The notes beneath the pieces were generated by a model, which saw nothing but the letters and a program-made list of their open reading frames with translations, made no database searches and was not told the origin of the DNA. This document shows, piece by piece, positions 11,671 through 24,873 of a DNA stretch of 64,000 nt. Source of the stretch: Chromera velia (Eukaryota > Sar > Chromeraceae); contig JAHBMJ010000299.1 in the NCBI GenBank assembly GCA_018398765.1, forward strand, positions 32,501-96,500, in the 5' to 3' direction. The position numbers and the translations under genes are program-made. Position 1 is the first letter of the stretch. Every line of letters starts with the position of its first letter.

Positions 11671-14600
11671 TCTTGATGGGAGGCAGAAGCGGAAGAACCC
11701 GCGGCATGATGTTTCTTACGACAGATGCAATGAACTTCAGGTGCTTGAAGAAGTACGCGGTGAAACTTTCTAAAACCATCCACGTAAGTGAAGACCCTGC
11801 AAAGCCAAGTTGTGTGCCATCCGTCCGACAGCAATGCAGTCTCTTCTTTCTTTGCCACCCATGATATGACGGTTCCGTTACAGGATATTTCCTTTCCAGT
11901 CCAGCGCTTCCCTTTGAGCCAACAAACGCATATCAAAACACAACGATCAGTATGAGTAGGGCATGTTCTAGTGCAGCACCAAACTTTTCGTCAGCCGTTC
12001 TGACCCACGTTGGATTATTGCCATTAGATCGTGTGCGTGTGTGATTTCCAAAGTAGTCGTTCAGCCATGTCTTTGTGTCCTCAATCGAGGTCATGTAAAC
12101 ACCGTAGGCAACCTGGGCATGCAGGCAGGAAGAATCAGGGCCATCGATCCATATTCACTTTTGTAATTTGCGCAGAAAAGTGCATGTCAAACATACCGCA
12201 GTGTGATAACACTCTATGCAATTCATTGGAGGGAGGGAAGAAACGGAGACGTAAGCCAGATAGAGATGGCAAAGATCGCCGGGAACGTCCAGAAGGAGAA
12301 CATTGCAAATGACGATGGAATCAGCTAACTTCTCGGCAGCTCTCATGGTCGACTGTGTGGGTATAAGTGTGGAAGTGTGTGTGCAGCTGCATACGTGCTT
12401 TGGGTGGATTCTCTTTTCTCATCCAGAGAAAAAGAGAGAGAGAAAGACTTCATCTCTCACTGCGACATCCAGGACTCGAAGTGACTCGAAGCATGACTGA
12501 CCACTGCGACATCCAGGAGAGAAAGTCCAGGTCGTTGAAACGCCTGAGTGCCATATCTCTGTTCGCACAAGGGGTAACTCTTCCCGAACCTTTGTTGTCT
12601 GAGGAACGCTGTGTCCTCTTCGGCTTCTTTTTGAACTTCGTTCTCTTTGTCTTTCTGTCGTTCTGCTTCTCTCTCTTTCTGGGTCTGTGTCTGCGTGAGC
12701 TTTTCTAGAAATCCCAAAACTGCATCGCCTGTTGATTTTCGTCCGGCCCTTCTGCTTTCAGTTCGGAGTGATTTCCTCCTGTCTTTTTGGAGTGAAACAA
12801 AACTCGTGGTGCCATTTTTGTTTGCCTGCTGGGTCTGTGCAGCCTGCCGCAACACTGCCTGTCTGGCCAGATCAGAGTGCTGTGAGATTTTCGTCTTCTT
12901 TGTGCCTGTGTCAGAAGCAGGAGAAGGAGCGTCCGTGTCACCGCGTGGGTGAGCCGACGCGGTCGGTTCCACTGCGTTCTGTCGTTCGGGGGAATCGATG
13001 CGGGCAGACTCCAACCTGAGTATGGAGAGACAGTGGTGGAGGGGGAAACGGACGACGCTGTCATAATTCTGTTTGTTAGTTCACATGATGGGAGAAGACA
13101 CTCACTACTGTGTGCAGCAAAAGTAGATGGATGCGTTGGCACGCCTGACCATACAGGTGCAATTTGAACCCTGATGTGGGGGAACGGTCGTTCGGAACGA
13201 CACAGAGACAAAGAGATGCTCTGAATCGCGCCTCTTTTCATACGATTTGCGTCACTTGAACAGAGCAAGAAAAAAGGGAAATGGAAAGGAAGATAGAGAA
13301 CTGAGAAAACTGCATTTACCGATCTGGAGTTCTAGAGCGTTCAGTTCTTGATTGGGCAAGTCAGCCGGCTAGCTGAACGACCATTCACAGAGAAGTCCAA
13401 TCACATATTACTACTGCGAAGAGTAAAAACAATTAACCCTACCTTGAGGACGTGTAAACGGTCTCATCATCATCATCGGAGTCCTCGTCCTCGTCCCAAG
13501 CCGTGTCCGTAGAGCCAAAACCCGACAACCTTGCGCTCTCTCTCCTGTCATCGTCTGTCAGTGCGCCGTCGTGGAGCCTCAGGTTTTGGGCGGTCAGCTG
13601 AGAAACTCGGGGTCCCCCTGTGAAGCCTACGTGGTGGTGCTTGTGCTGATGTCCATGACCGTTGCGGCCCTCACTGCAGTCATTATTAATAGAAAAACGA
13701 GAAAGTCCTTGCCTTCTGTCTCGTGTCAACGCTTACATTCCCTTCCACATGTCTGCTCTGTTACCCCTCTTTGCTTCTTGAGTCAAAGGAGCCCGACCAT
13801 GTTTTTATCTGCCACATTTCTCTCGTCACCCTTTCCGCTTCTACACCCGAATGCCGGCCATGCCGCTAGCTCACCTTCCTTGGTATGCAGCGTCTTTCCA
13901 ATTAGAGCTAGTCTCGTTGTTGGCAGACGCGAAGTAGATGAGGGAGACGGAAATCAGAAGGAACGACAAGAGGGTCAGCGTGAACGCGAATCCCACCGCT
14001 TTCGGAAAAAGTAGGGTGGCTGCAGCAAGGGGATGATGACGAAAAGCAATCACAGTTCACGATTCATCACGCGTTCTAGCTAGAGAGAAGAGTACCCGGG
14101 TGGGCTAAGAACGAGACTGGGGCACAGGTGGAAAAACAGAACGAAGAAGAGAAGCATCCGCATGATTGACAAAAAATCAGGAACCGAAGAAAATTGCTCG
14201 ACTCAGATGCACGAAAGACATTTTTGGCTTCAAAACTAGCAATTGATCAGCGCAAGTGGCTTCAACTTTCCATGTCACCTCACAGTACACGGCACCCCCA
14301 CAATGCATCCGGCGTAGATTGCAATTTTTATGGCTAAGTACTCTCTCCACTACTTTCCCCCCCTCCCACTGACCTCCCCGGACGACCAAAAGAAGAGCGG
14401 TGACCAAAAAGATGGGCACCAGGAACATTGCATAGGTGCCCAAGTTGTCACTCAGAGATGCGAAGACGAGAATCACCCCTACTGCTGTCTGACTCAGGAG
14501 ACCAACTCCAAAACAAAACAGGGCCTGCAAACAATACAGAAAGCCATGCAAGGGAGATCAAGGGTTCAGAGGGCGACTGTGAGACCAAACGTTAGCTTGC

Positions 14601-14680
14601 ACATGATATTCCTGGCCCATTCATTTGTGAACAAGCAGCAAAGTGACCTGCCCAAAATGTGTTGCTTTTTCTTCCGCGGA

Positions 14681-14711
<31 letters not shown>

Positions 14712-17700
14712 CTCTCTCTCCTGTTGAGCGAGACGACGTGCGAGGCATCCGGAAGGGGAAACAAAAGAAACGGAGAGGCTTGAATACATGCTCAAGGGAA
14801 CAAAGGAAGCTGAGAGAGATGGAGAGGAAGGCAGTGAGCAAACGAACAGAATCTCTCCCTCTTTCAAAAATCCAGCCATGTAGATGGACTCAAATGCACA
14901 TGCGCATATGTACGTATAGAGAGTAGGGAAAGCACGAGACCAAAAGTCCTTCGTGTTGCCTCTCCCACCTGTGCTCTGGCATTCCGAATTCCCCGAAGTC
15001 TCTCTGCTTTCTTCTGCCCCTTCCTCCCCCTGCCCTCGTTGCCACCAGCCGCAGTAGAGCGAAAAACAGCTGGGTATTTTGGTTTGATCCACTCAGGAGC
15101 GAGGGTGAACGTTAGAGGGTGACGCCCGAAACCCAAAAACCAAAAAACCGAACGAAACACCTACACACACGAGAAGAAGGCGTACTCTCTCGGGTACACT
15201 TTTGAGGCATGCAAGACATCTCCCGCTCCACTTTTGACCACCCACTCACGTGTGAAATAGCCCAGGCAGGACCTTTGTGAAGCGCACAGAAAGGGACCAC
15301 CGAGGGCCTCTCATCTCCCTTCTCCACGCAGACGAAGTGATAGACAAATGAGAACGGAAAGCAGAGATGTGTTCGTCAGGTCATTCACAAAAAAGGCATA
15401 AAAGAAATGGAGGGGAGACAGCTAGACTGACCTGCCAGATCCACCAAAGAAGCACGACAACGATGAGCCAAACAATGGAGCACAAAAACCTGAACACCCG
15501 CCCGAAGGCGCCTCCGCCCCTCGAAGAAGGGAGCGTATCCGGCACGTACTCCTCTCCTTCCTCTGTGTCTTCCCGAGAGGCCCCGCCAGGTCCTCCCCCT
15601 CCCTCTCCGCCAGAATGACTTTCGTCTCCTCTTCCTCCCCTTGACGAAGACGCAGACGGGTCCCCTTCTGTTTCCCTCATCGCACCGGCAACAGCGTCCC
15701 ATTCAATCTCATCATCTCCCTCTCCTTCTTCCTCATCCGAATCTGTTCCTTCGTCATCCTCCCCTCCATCGTCATTTCCCTCCCCTTTCTCTCCATTCCC
15801 CTCCCCTTTCTTCTTCCTCTGGGAACCCAACATCATCACAGAAGGACGTTCCGGTTGCTCAAAATGACCCTCCTTCTTGTAGTAGTTTTCCCACTCTCTG
15901 CATGCAAAACAAAACAGCGTCTCTTCATTCTTTTCTCGGACGAGGGCTACACTACACTAAGAAAACTCCAATAGCCAGCGCAATCATCACTCAATTGCTG
16001 CCCTCGATTGCTTGTGGCCGGCTGTCTTCGCGCATGGTACGACTTGCCTGCACCCCGAAAAAATGCTACAGATGCCTTAGAGCCCACAATGCCCAGGGCT
16101 TTGTTCAAAGCTTCGTGCCGATTTTGATCCAATCACCGACCTACCTGTATTTGAGAGCAACCACTGCCCGAGCCTGCTGGTGCTTGGCGGCTACGTCCTC
16201 CTGGTTCTCAGCCGAGAGCTCGTGCATCGACTCTCTGCAAACAAACCAACGACAACTCATGATCAAGTACACAAGATCCTCCCTCCAGAAATACATTAAA
16301 AGCTGAAAAATGATTTTGACGAAGGCCCATGCAGAGACGGACTCTTGGGAAGAACTGAGCAAGCGGATCCACTTCCGTTTCCATGTCTCTTTCTGTCTGT
16401 GAGTCTGTCTATCTGTCTGTTTATCTGTCTGTCCGTCTGTGTGTACATCTACCCATCTTCCTCTCTTTCTGTCCGTACTTCCTCTCTGACCTTCGTCCAC
16501 GTAGCAGAATTGCCCCTCACTCTCTGACCTTTCAATGCCGTGTGTGACCACGATGGACTTCTGCTGCTCCTCAATAAACAGCTCCCTGTAGATCTTCGCA
16601 CCGTTGTGGGAGATTGCTGCCAGAAATCTCAGCAAAACGAAACTGCAGTCAGGCAGAAGTCAATTCGATCAGATCTATTTCACGTATTGGCTCTTGACCA
16701 GAAATTCCCCTCTGTACATTCCAATTTGAATTCCAGATGCAGAGGGATAGGGAGGAAGGAGCTCATGACGCTTGAAAAGAAAAGAAGATCGGTTCTCTTC
16801 GTGTCATCAGAAGATTTTGTTCACGACAACAACTCAAAAATGAGAAAAAATGGACACAATTCAGCAGATCTCTCAGTTAGAGTCTTGGAAGGAATTATTT
16901 CAATGACGGACCCCAACCTTCCCTCCCGCATAAAATCATGAAATGAGTAGAGCTCTCCAAATCCATCAGTCAGAGACAAGTGAAGTAAGTCTAGTACGAA
17001 ACGCAGAGACTTACGCAGCTAGGCACAAAGAATCACAGACCATGCAGACTTACAAGATTGTGTATTGTACCGTCAGCGCAGCCCCCCCAAACGCGTACAT
17101 GCGCACCACATTGTGGGTAGCCACAGCAGACCTGAAAAGCAAAACGTTGAGGAATACAGAGAGAAAGCAGGTATGAAAATGTTGATGCTGATGATGAAAT
17201 CCGGGTGGTGGGGAAGCACTCTCTGTTTTCACCTCTCGATTTCGTTCAAAAGCTATTAGCAGACTCTTTGAATGATTGTGTGACTCTTTGGTAAATAGCA
17301 TATTCTGTTGAATTAAAGAATTTTCGCGAATTGAGCTGACTGACTTGTTAGCCAAAGCCGAGGCTGCCGAATGGAACGCGATGAGAAAAGCGCCAACCTC
17401 CAAGACCACGGGGTTCAACAGAAAGGCGATGCGAGTCGCGGCTTTCTGGGCGTCTCTGAATTGGAGCCAGATGAGAAATACCTGCACAAAGGTTTATCAG
17501 TCAAAATTGAATTGAAGCAATGAAGCTCCAGTCCAACGGGCACCGTTTTTGATCCCTCTTTCTCTAGTGCGCTCAAACCGACTCTCCCATGCACCCACCC
17601 ACTATCTATGTCCCCGCTGCATGCGTTCGATCTGTCCTTTCTGCTCCCGGAGCATTTCCCTTTTTCCGCACTTACAGACTAGCAACCTCACCAAAAAACC

Positions 17701-20700
17701 AACCGACAGGTCGACTGTACGAGGGACAAACCTGGAGTGCCGACGCAAAGTGGGCTCTGAATCTCTTCCCGGGTGCGACCTTGGAGAGGAAGTCTGCTGC
17801 CAGTTTCACGGAGTGGTCAACAAACAATGCGACTCCGACAAGCTCAAGAGGCAGAAGAAAGATACCTGCATATGGAAGAACAAACAAGCAAGAGCAAAAT
17901 CGTACACACAAAGACGAACAAGAAGACTTCCATGAAGAGAGTCAGAAAGACAGAAGCAGACACAAATGAAGAAAGATGATAAGAAAAGTGACCAAGCTCA
18001 CAGGAAGACAAAACAGACATCTGGACAGACAGATAGAGACCCCTTCTTGCAGAGATCCGAATACTATCACTTTACACTTTCTTCTTGTTCCAGGAAAGAA
18101 CACGGCCTATGTCGAATGAAATGCGCGTCGGCATAAGGACAAAATTGGTAATTCCACACTCACCCAGATACGCCCTGCTGGAGAGATCATGTGCGCCCAT
18201 TTCGAGAGCTTCCTGGAGGTTGATCCTTGTCTGGGGTGCCAAGGCAAGGAAGAGCCCGAACATCAACTGCATACTCCACGCGATCGCCAGGGAAACGCCC
18301 ATGATCAGCCCGATGACGGTGAAAAAGACGAACCTGCATGCGTGTGTATCACATCAGATTTAGTTAGTAGGCCTTCCTTTATCAGCAATCGCGAAATTTT
18401 CTCCTCTTCGAGGATCAAATTTTCCAAAATGCTTCACAGCTGTACCGCATCTGAAGATTTGCACCAGAACAGACGTGACCTCGAAGAACATGTATCCAGA
18501 AACTCCGTCTGCAGACATGCCGCTCAATCAAACAAGGTCATGCGCTCTAGCTTCATCCAGAAAAATAATGGTACATGGTTTCCGTTTGCTATTGGTTTCT
18601 ATTTTGTACGCATCGTTTCTTCAGTTCCCATCGACTTTCAGATGCTCTTCGGTGGTTTTGCAAAACCACTCATGAAAAATGAACGCAGGCTTACCGCATC
18701 CTGCAGCTCTTCGCATACCAGGACCTCCAGTCGTAGAACGTCATCTCGAAACGGGACGCCCAGCTGCTGCCTGCAAGGTACGATCGAGGTCCGTCAAACT
18801 GAATTTGTGATACCGGATGAGAATGGGCTCTCTGGCTCTATTTCTCCTTTTCTCTGTATTCTCGAAGTTCGTTGCATTTTGAATCGTGCTGCTGCAGTCG
18901 AACTCACACTTTCTTCCGGTTTGGTACAGTCCAACACGAGCACTTTGTCCGACCCCTCAAACAGACAGTCTCAAAAAAGAGATGACATCATCAGCCTACC
19001 GGTAAAGAGAGCCTCGTTGGTCGTCCACACAAGAGTCCCTGAGCCATCTGGCTTCAGGGCATGACGCCGAGGGTGCGAGTGGGCTCTCCAAAGCTCCCGC
19101 TCTGCAGAAAAGAAATTTTCAGGCAAAAGACTGAAATGGTCCGACTACCTTGTAGCCACCGCGAAGCTGCTACAGCACCTTTAGACCTCGTTATCAATTA
19201 CTCTCTTCAGAAATGAGCTGCAGACAAGCTCAGACAAACAGCCAAGGCAACCCACCCACCCATGCAACTGCCTTCCTTCCTGCACCCCGACCCCCATTAA
19301 GTCCTCACAGAGACAGACACACAAGGGAGGGAGATGAAAAGACCTCTTTGTTGCTTGTCGAAATGACAAGAGAAATCACTGGGAGGCAGGAATTAGCGAA
19401 TGGGTTCGGCAGGTTTCTTTCTAATGGAGAAGATCTGGCAGCGCTGACCCTATCCAAAATGACCCCCTGTCTGTCTGTGTCTGACGGACCTTCTACTTCC
19501 TCAGCCGTCATAAACTCGTTCCCGTCTCCTCCGGCGAGAAGGACTGCACCCAACGGACACGACAGTGAAAGCGGACTGCTCAGCACGGCAACAGATGTCA
19601 CACTGAAAAAAAGCTCCACAGAGGATTCCCATCCGATACACAAAGCAGTATTCCAGTCGCAACGCCAACCTACAAGGCGCTCGCCGGTCAGATTCCGCCG
19701 CGCCTTCTGCTTCGCCTCACCATCCAATCTGAAACACATCAGAAGCTGAAAGGACCATGCCTGTTTATATGAAGCCTCTCTGTATTCCTTTTTTGTGTTT
19801 GTCTATGTTTGCGTCTTTTGGTACCCCCTTCAGTGTACACAAAAAGAGACAGGCCACCTTCAATGGCCTGCGTTCCAGTGCCTGACTGCCCGACTGACCG
19901 TTTAAGTACGACCTCATCAGGGGAGGGAATACGACGAGGACAATTAAGGGAAGAAGCCTGCATAGAAGTTCGTGTTTGCAAGTCAAAGGAAAAACTCAAA
20001 CAGAACTGGGAGAGGACGGAAAGACGGTGAATCAACAAATTAGAATCAATCAATGGATGCGAAAAAGAAGGAAGGCAGTTCCTCATTTCCACACAAATGA
20101 ATTTTTTCTTCATTTTCGATTCGAGTTCTCCTCTGCTTATCCTGCCAGGGAAGGGAAAGTCATGAAATGAAGGACGGCCTATTCATGCTAGCCCCCTATC
20201 GACCCTCATACAGGAGAGGGCCAACTCCATCATAGCAAAAAACGAAAAAGGGGCTCGGATGAAGAGGGTTCATTTTCTGGCCATCGTTGGTTGAACGTAT
20301 GGACAGATGAGAGCTTGCTGACAAGTGGCTAAATGACTGACTGACTGACGGACGGATGGATGGACGGACGGACGGACGGACTGACTGACTGACTGACTAA
20401 CAATTGTTCCACGAGATAGTAAATGTCCTGCAGAGAGAAAAACCAGCTGAATTTTAATCTACAGACATTTAGCTATATGTACACTTTATGATCGGCACTG
20501 CATTGGGCGGCACACACAGCCACAGAACAGAACAGAGGGATGAGATGAAGTGAAATGAGCGGAAGGGAAATGAGGAAGAGAAATGTGAGGGACATCAAGC
20601 ACGAGTAGCTGTAGGGTTTGGCATCTCAGACGGGCAAACAGACACAGCTACAGAGGTACCATGAGAGGAAGAGAGGTCTATGCCCGAAGAGAACATGGCC

Positions 20701-21469
20701 GAAAACAGTGTCCGACACAGCGAAGGAAAGGGGATGATATTGCATGAAGATATAAAGGAGGCAAAGATAAAGTGTATCAGAAGACGAAGAGGAAGAAAAA
20801 GCACAAGAGGAAAAGAAATCAAGAGATATAGAAGAAAAGGAAGCATGCGAAGAGAAAGGAGGCCAGAGAAAGCAGTATCAGATTTTACATCAGACAAGAG
20901 CAGCGAGTGTTCCAATTATCGCAAACCTGACTTCAGCTACTCTTTTCTGATCCAATTCTTTGACCGAACGACCCACGTACCTTCATTTGATAGTGCCTCC
21001 TCTCGTCAGAGCCCCAGTTGGGGAACCAGTAGAAGGAGCAGGTCACGATGGCACAGATATTGAAGAAAACCTGCGCACGAGTTGGCGGGTGTGGAGGAAT
21101 GCAATGGGCAGGCCGAAGAGAAAAGTCAAATGGGTGGAGATGAGATTGAAGGCGGGTAGGCTGGTAGCTAGCCAGGCAGGAACGCAGGCAGGCAGGCAGT
21201 CAGGCAGTCAGGCAGGCAGGAAGGCAGGCAGGCAGGAAGGCAGGCAGGCAGGAAGGCAGGCAGGCAGGAAGGCAGGCAGGAAGGCAGGCAGGAAGGCAGG
21301 CAGGCAGGCAGGAAGGCAGGAAAGCAGGTAGGCAGGTTCCACAAGCGAGAAGATAGACGAAGAAGATAGCAGTCAGCACACGTGGACACAAAATGGATTT
21401 TTTTCTGAAACTGGGTCCATTGGGATCGTTTCGTCAGGACAGAGAGAGAGAAAGAGATAGAGCGAGACC

Positions 21470-21500
<31 letters not shown>

Positions 21501-22783
21501 CGACAGACAGACAGACAGACAGACAGACAGGCAGACCGACAGACAGAAAGACAGACAGACAGACAGACAGACAGACACACAGACACAGAGGTAGAAAGAG
21601 TTTCCTTTTCCTACTTTGAAGAAGAAGACGCCTTGCAGGACGAAGATGTTGCACTCCTCTGTCCCCCACAGACCCAGCAGCATGATGAAGAAGAAGAGAA
21701 TGTCTGCATGGCCATACAGCCACAAGATGCAACACAGATTGAGAAAGAAGAGGTGCGGGAAGTCAATTGATGGAAGGCAAAGGAAGACAAAGTATGAAAA
21801 AGGGGCTGAAATGCTTACAGGATTGGATGAAGCTGTTCTGAAAATGATGAATCATGAACTCATACAGAACGTGAAGCGTCTCACAGGGACGACGTTCACT
21901 CAAAAGAAAATCTGAAGAATCTCTTTGAGCTAGGCAAGACCGAATGAAAACAAAGTAAGCAGAGAGGAAAAGAACTGAACATGTAAGCAGCAAGAAACAG
22001 GAAGTAAATCCACTTTGAAGCCCACCGTGAAGACACGTGGAGAGGCAGTGAGCAACTGAAAGAGCGAGGAGAAAATATGTGTCAGAAAAAGCCAGAGGGA
22101 AGGTAGGAAGGAAAAGACTGACACCCAGTCGTGCCCAGCCCCAGGTCTCCCGTTAACACCCTCCGAAAAATGAAAAGGAGTGCCAGTATCATGTCCAGAC
22201 TGAAGAAGAACTGCACGCCCTTCTTCAGACTGATACACCAAAGGAAACTGCAAACAGGAAAGACAGGAAACCCTTTGAGTCCATACAGGCATCATTGATA
22301 CCAGGACCATCAATTTGAGAACCTGTTTTTGTCAGAACCTTTTCTTTTGATCCCACCATAGACTGGCAGAGGTTGCTCCTGTCTTCTTCTTTTTCTCTTT
22401 TCCCACATTCAGTGGGACAGACATCAGACAGGCAGGCAGGCAGGCAGGCGGGAAGGACATGCAAAAAAACATGTACGCACGCAAGCAGGCAGGTGGGCGA
22501 GCGCGCAGGCTCAAGATGCACACCTGCAAGAAAAATAAATAAAGAAAGACGGACAAACAGGCAGATAGACAGATAGACAGATTGATGGACAAACAAACAA
22601 GTATCCAGACAGGCAGGCAGGCACATATATATACAGGCAGGCATGCAGGCACGCACGCAGACCAATTGACAGACAGATATACAGACTGTCAGACAATTAG
22701 GTAATAAAGAATAGCACTTCGGATTTTTCCGCACCTTTTGAAACTGAAGAATCCTCCCATCGTGAGCACGCAGTTTCAATGTT
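7092..22783 (-). CDS. Polytopic membrane protein with C-terminal class 3 lipase domain
   Basis: Read right to left. The N-terminal two thirds encode about 12 hydrophobic segments, for example near 22.2, 22.0, 21.7 ([13 protein letters not shown]), 21.0, 18.3 ([20 protein letters not shown]), 17.8, 17.4, 15.45, 14.4 and 13.95 kb, with acidic loops at 15.5-15.8 and 13.45-13.6 kb. Exon 12502-13015 (charged, Q/K/E-rich) joins exons 12251-12352 and 12009-12112 in perfect phase, and then the lipase core follows. Exon 11097-11174 reads [19 protein letters not shown], the class 3 RGT motif. Exon 9400-9504 holds the nucleophile elbow [10 protein letters not shown]. Exon about 8923-9084 ends [10 protein letters not shown] with the likely catalytic Asp, and exon 8307-8376 reads [13 protein letters not shown]. 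The last exon, 7092-7572, is a hydrophilic tail. The layout recalls diacylglycerol lipase, which has only four membrane segments. The likely role is hydrolysis of membrane glycerolipid esters. The 5' end and several upstream joins are uncertain; a 347-base gap lies in an intron. Confidence 0.7.
8495..8841. other. Assembly gap (run of N) in an intron of the lipase gene
   Basis: The gap comprises 347 unknown bases, flanked by a (CT)n/poly-C run on the left and poly-C on the right. This suggests sequencing failure in a homopolymer or microsatellite. It falls between the lipase exons at 8307-8376 and about 8923-9084, so it probably hides only intron sequence. Confidence 0.95.
9863..9977 (+). repeat. 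(CT)n microsatellite
   Basis: This is a long CT/GTCT array inside an intron of the lipase gene. A (CATC)n array follows at about 10072-10123. On the sense (minus) strand these read as GA and GATG repeats. Confidence 0.85.
21168..21598 (+). repeat. (GGCA)n/(GGAA)n and (GACA)n arrays
   Basis: Two neighbouring tetranucleotide arrays lie in an intron of the polytopic lipase gene: GGCA/GGAA at about 21168-21335 and GACA at about 21468-21590. They create long open frames on both strands made only of Cys-Leu-Pro-Ala or Asp-Arg-Gln repeats, which are not genes. Confidence 0.85.
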
Positions 22784-24873
22784 CTGCACCAAGAGAAAAC
22801 GCTCTATGAGTCAGAGCAAGTGCACCGAGTCTGCCGCCAGACTCGAAGCTACAGGCTCTTCTCGCGGCTGCTTCTTTGATCTTGCTGGCCGGGGCTTCGT
22901 GCAGATGCTATGCCGATGAAATCAACGACGAGGTGGAGACGGACATTGCAACATCACACGTTCTCACTGCGCATTTCCGTTCAGACTTTCTGGCCTGCAT
23001 TGCAGAATCCTTCAAGAGACGCCTCTTCGGGATTCTGACCAATGCACTGACTCCTTGAGCCCCGTTGCGTCGCAACTATGAACTTGCGTTAGAGCTCTAT
23101 ATTGCTCTTGAAATTGACCTTGAAGGGTATACTTTCGTGCACGATTGCGCGATGTATGCATGCATGCATGCTTGCATGTGCGTGCATATACGTGTGCATG
23201 CGCGTATTGCATTTTTTAAATTTTTTTTTTAATCATGCGTATATACACTATACGAGTTTGTTCGCGCGCATTCGCGCGCGCAGACAAGCGCGAGAATTAA
23301 TTTTGTGCGGATAAATCGATCAGGCCCTCAGAAGTATTGGAAATTCTCAGAAAATTTCTGAATGCATACGATTTTCAAGTACCGTTATGTGAGTGAACAC
23401 CCAATAAAGCAGTCATTTGGTAGTTCATGTGAGGGTAAGTTTGTTATGGCATGTTTGTGTAACTGTTTGTTCACGCGTATTAGTGTACTAATGTAGTATA
23501 CATTCATACGCAAAAGTCAGGAATAACCGAAAATAAATTAAGTTTGTACATCCTCATGAGGCATCCCACCTAAATCCAAAGCCCTGAAAAGTAACGGAAA
23601 TTCAAATAAAAATGATGACCGGCAAGTGACTTTTAAGTATTGCAGACGGTCCGCAGTGTAAGTGAACTACTATGCTAAAACCCTATCTTACATCCAATAA
23701 AACACTAATCTGTATTACTGTACGTGAAACATTTTTAAACACACTGCATGATCGTCACATTAAAACTACATACGCTGTAAGATATTGTGTAAAAAGAAAT
23801 ATATTTTTAGCTAGTTTTTTAAACACATTGATCGTCATGCATGTGAAACTTGAAGTTATACACACTGTAAAAGAATAAACATAAGGAAAATGAAAGAAAG
23901 GTTACAGCTTTCTGCTAGGCTGTGTGTCTCGCATAATAGTGGTCCGAAAATCATGTGCAAACCCTTTTTACAGCGAGCGACATCAGGGAAACCAGGCTGG
24001 AAGACAGCATCTGTCCACTTTAACCACAACACATTTTCTTCGAGGTACGGTCGAAGGGAGATTCCAATCCGCATAAACAAACACATCTGGTCTGGCGCCT
24101 GTCTGAACCCCTCCGCTTGTCCATATTCCAGCGGGCAGTCGGCAAAGCTGTGGACGGATAAAGATAGAGGGCACAGCACCAACGCCCCCTGAGTAGCCGT
24201 CCCTCAATCAACAACTCATTCTCTTCTCTCTTCGTTCCTCGACCGCCTCCTTCCTAACAGTCAAGCGGGCCCACACCGCTTCTGTCTCTCTCCCCGCTGC
24301 CACAGCAGCACTCTCTCAGCGCCGCTATAGCGACGTCACTCTTTCTCTCCGCACCATCCAACCAAGCGCGCTCCTGCATCACACAAGAAGAACGTAGCCA
24401 GAGAAGACAACCAACGGGAAGTGAGAGAAGAGGCGAGGCGGACAGATTCTCAGGCAGAAAAGTTTGAGAACGAAAAATCGTCTCCTCATCCAACCCCCAG
24501 TTTGTTTTTTCGCCCTCAAAGAGGCAGACAGACAGACAGACAGTGTCCCTTCATGCACAGTACCAATCCTTTTACCTCCCCAACCCCAAGCAGACGGACA
24601 GGTGGAAGAAGACTCTCAGAGAAGAACGAGCGGAAAGACGCAGCGAGAGACATGCTCGGAAAAAAGGAGAAAAAAATGGACGTTCTGCCCCCCTAAAAGC
24701 TCTCAGCACACCCCCTTCTTCCTTGTCTCGTTTCTCATCATCTTTCTGCTGTCGAACAAAAGTGTACCCTCTGACCGACCGAGCAGTATAGAAGAGACCA
24801 AATGACTTTGAAACATGTGCACGAAACGAACCATCATTAATCCACTCACCGATGGCATGCACTCGTCGTCTGT
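22784..24873. other. Intergenic region between two minus-strand genes
   Basis: Probable upstream DNA of the lipase gene followed by downstream DNA of psbU. On the plus strand, 22846-23058 carries an open frame of about 70 codons with a hydrophobic start and DEINDEVETD, but it has no ATG and faces the first lipase exons, so I do not call it. TGCATGC motifs cluster at 23155-23207. From about 23.2 to 23.9 kb the DNA is an AT-rich island. From 23.9 to 24.87 kb there is nothing convincing. Confidence 0.5.
23155..23207. promoter_or_regulatory. Cluster of TGCATGC palindromes
   Basis: The stretch contains stacked TGCATGCATGC followed by further TGCATG and GTGCATGCGCG units. TGCATGCA is the binding site of an ApiAP2 factor in Plasmodium, and related motifs are used across apicomplexans. 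A regulatory use in this alga is inference. The cluster lies upstream of the long minus-strand lipase gene. Confidence 0.35.

Noticed and set aside
12251-12303. ATG at 12303 with a signal-like start ([16 protein letters not shown]), which would make the lipase a separate gene
   Set aside because: This frame does not join the next exon in phase without a stop, whereas the other frame of the same exon joins both neighbours in phase.
21168-21731. Long open frames on both strands, rich in Cys-Leu-Pro or Asp-Arg-Gln
   Set aside because: They arise from GGCA and GACA repeats in an intron. Only the hydrophobic exon near 21.62-21.75 kb is likely coding.
22846-23058. Plus-strand frame with a hydrophobic start and DEINDEVETD
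   Set aside because: It has no ATG and no upstream exon, and it opposes the 5' end of the minus-strand membrane gene. Kept only as a note in the intergenic entry.
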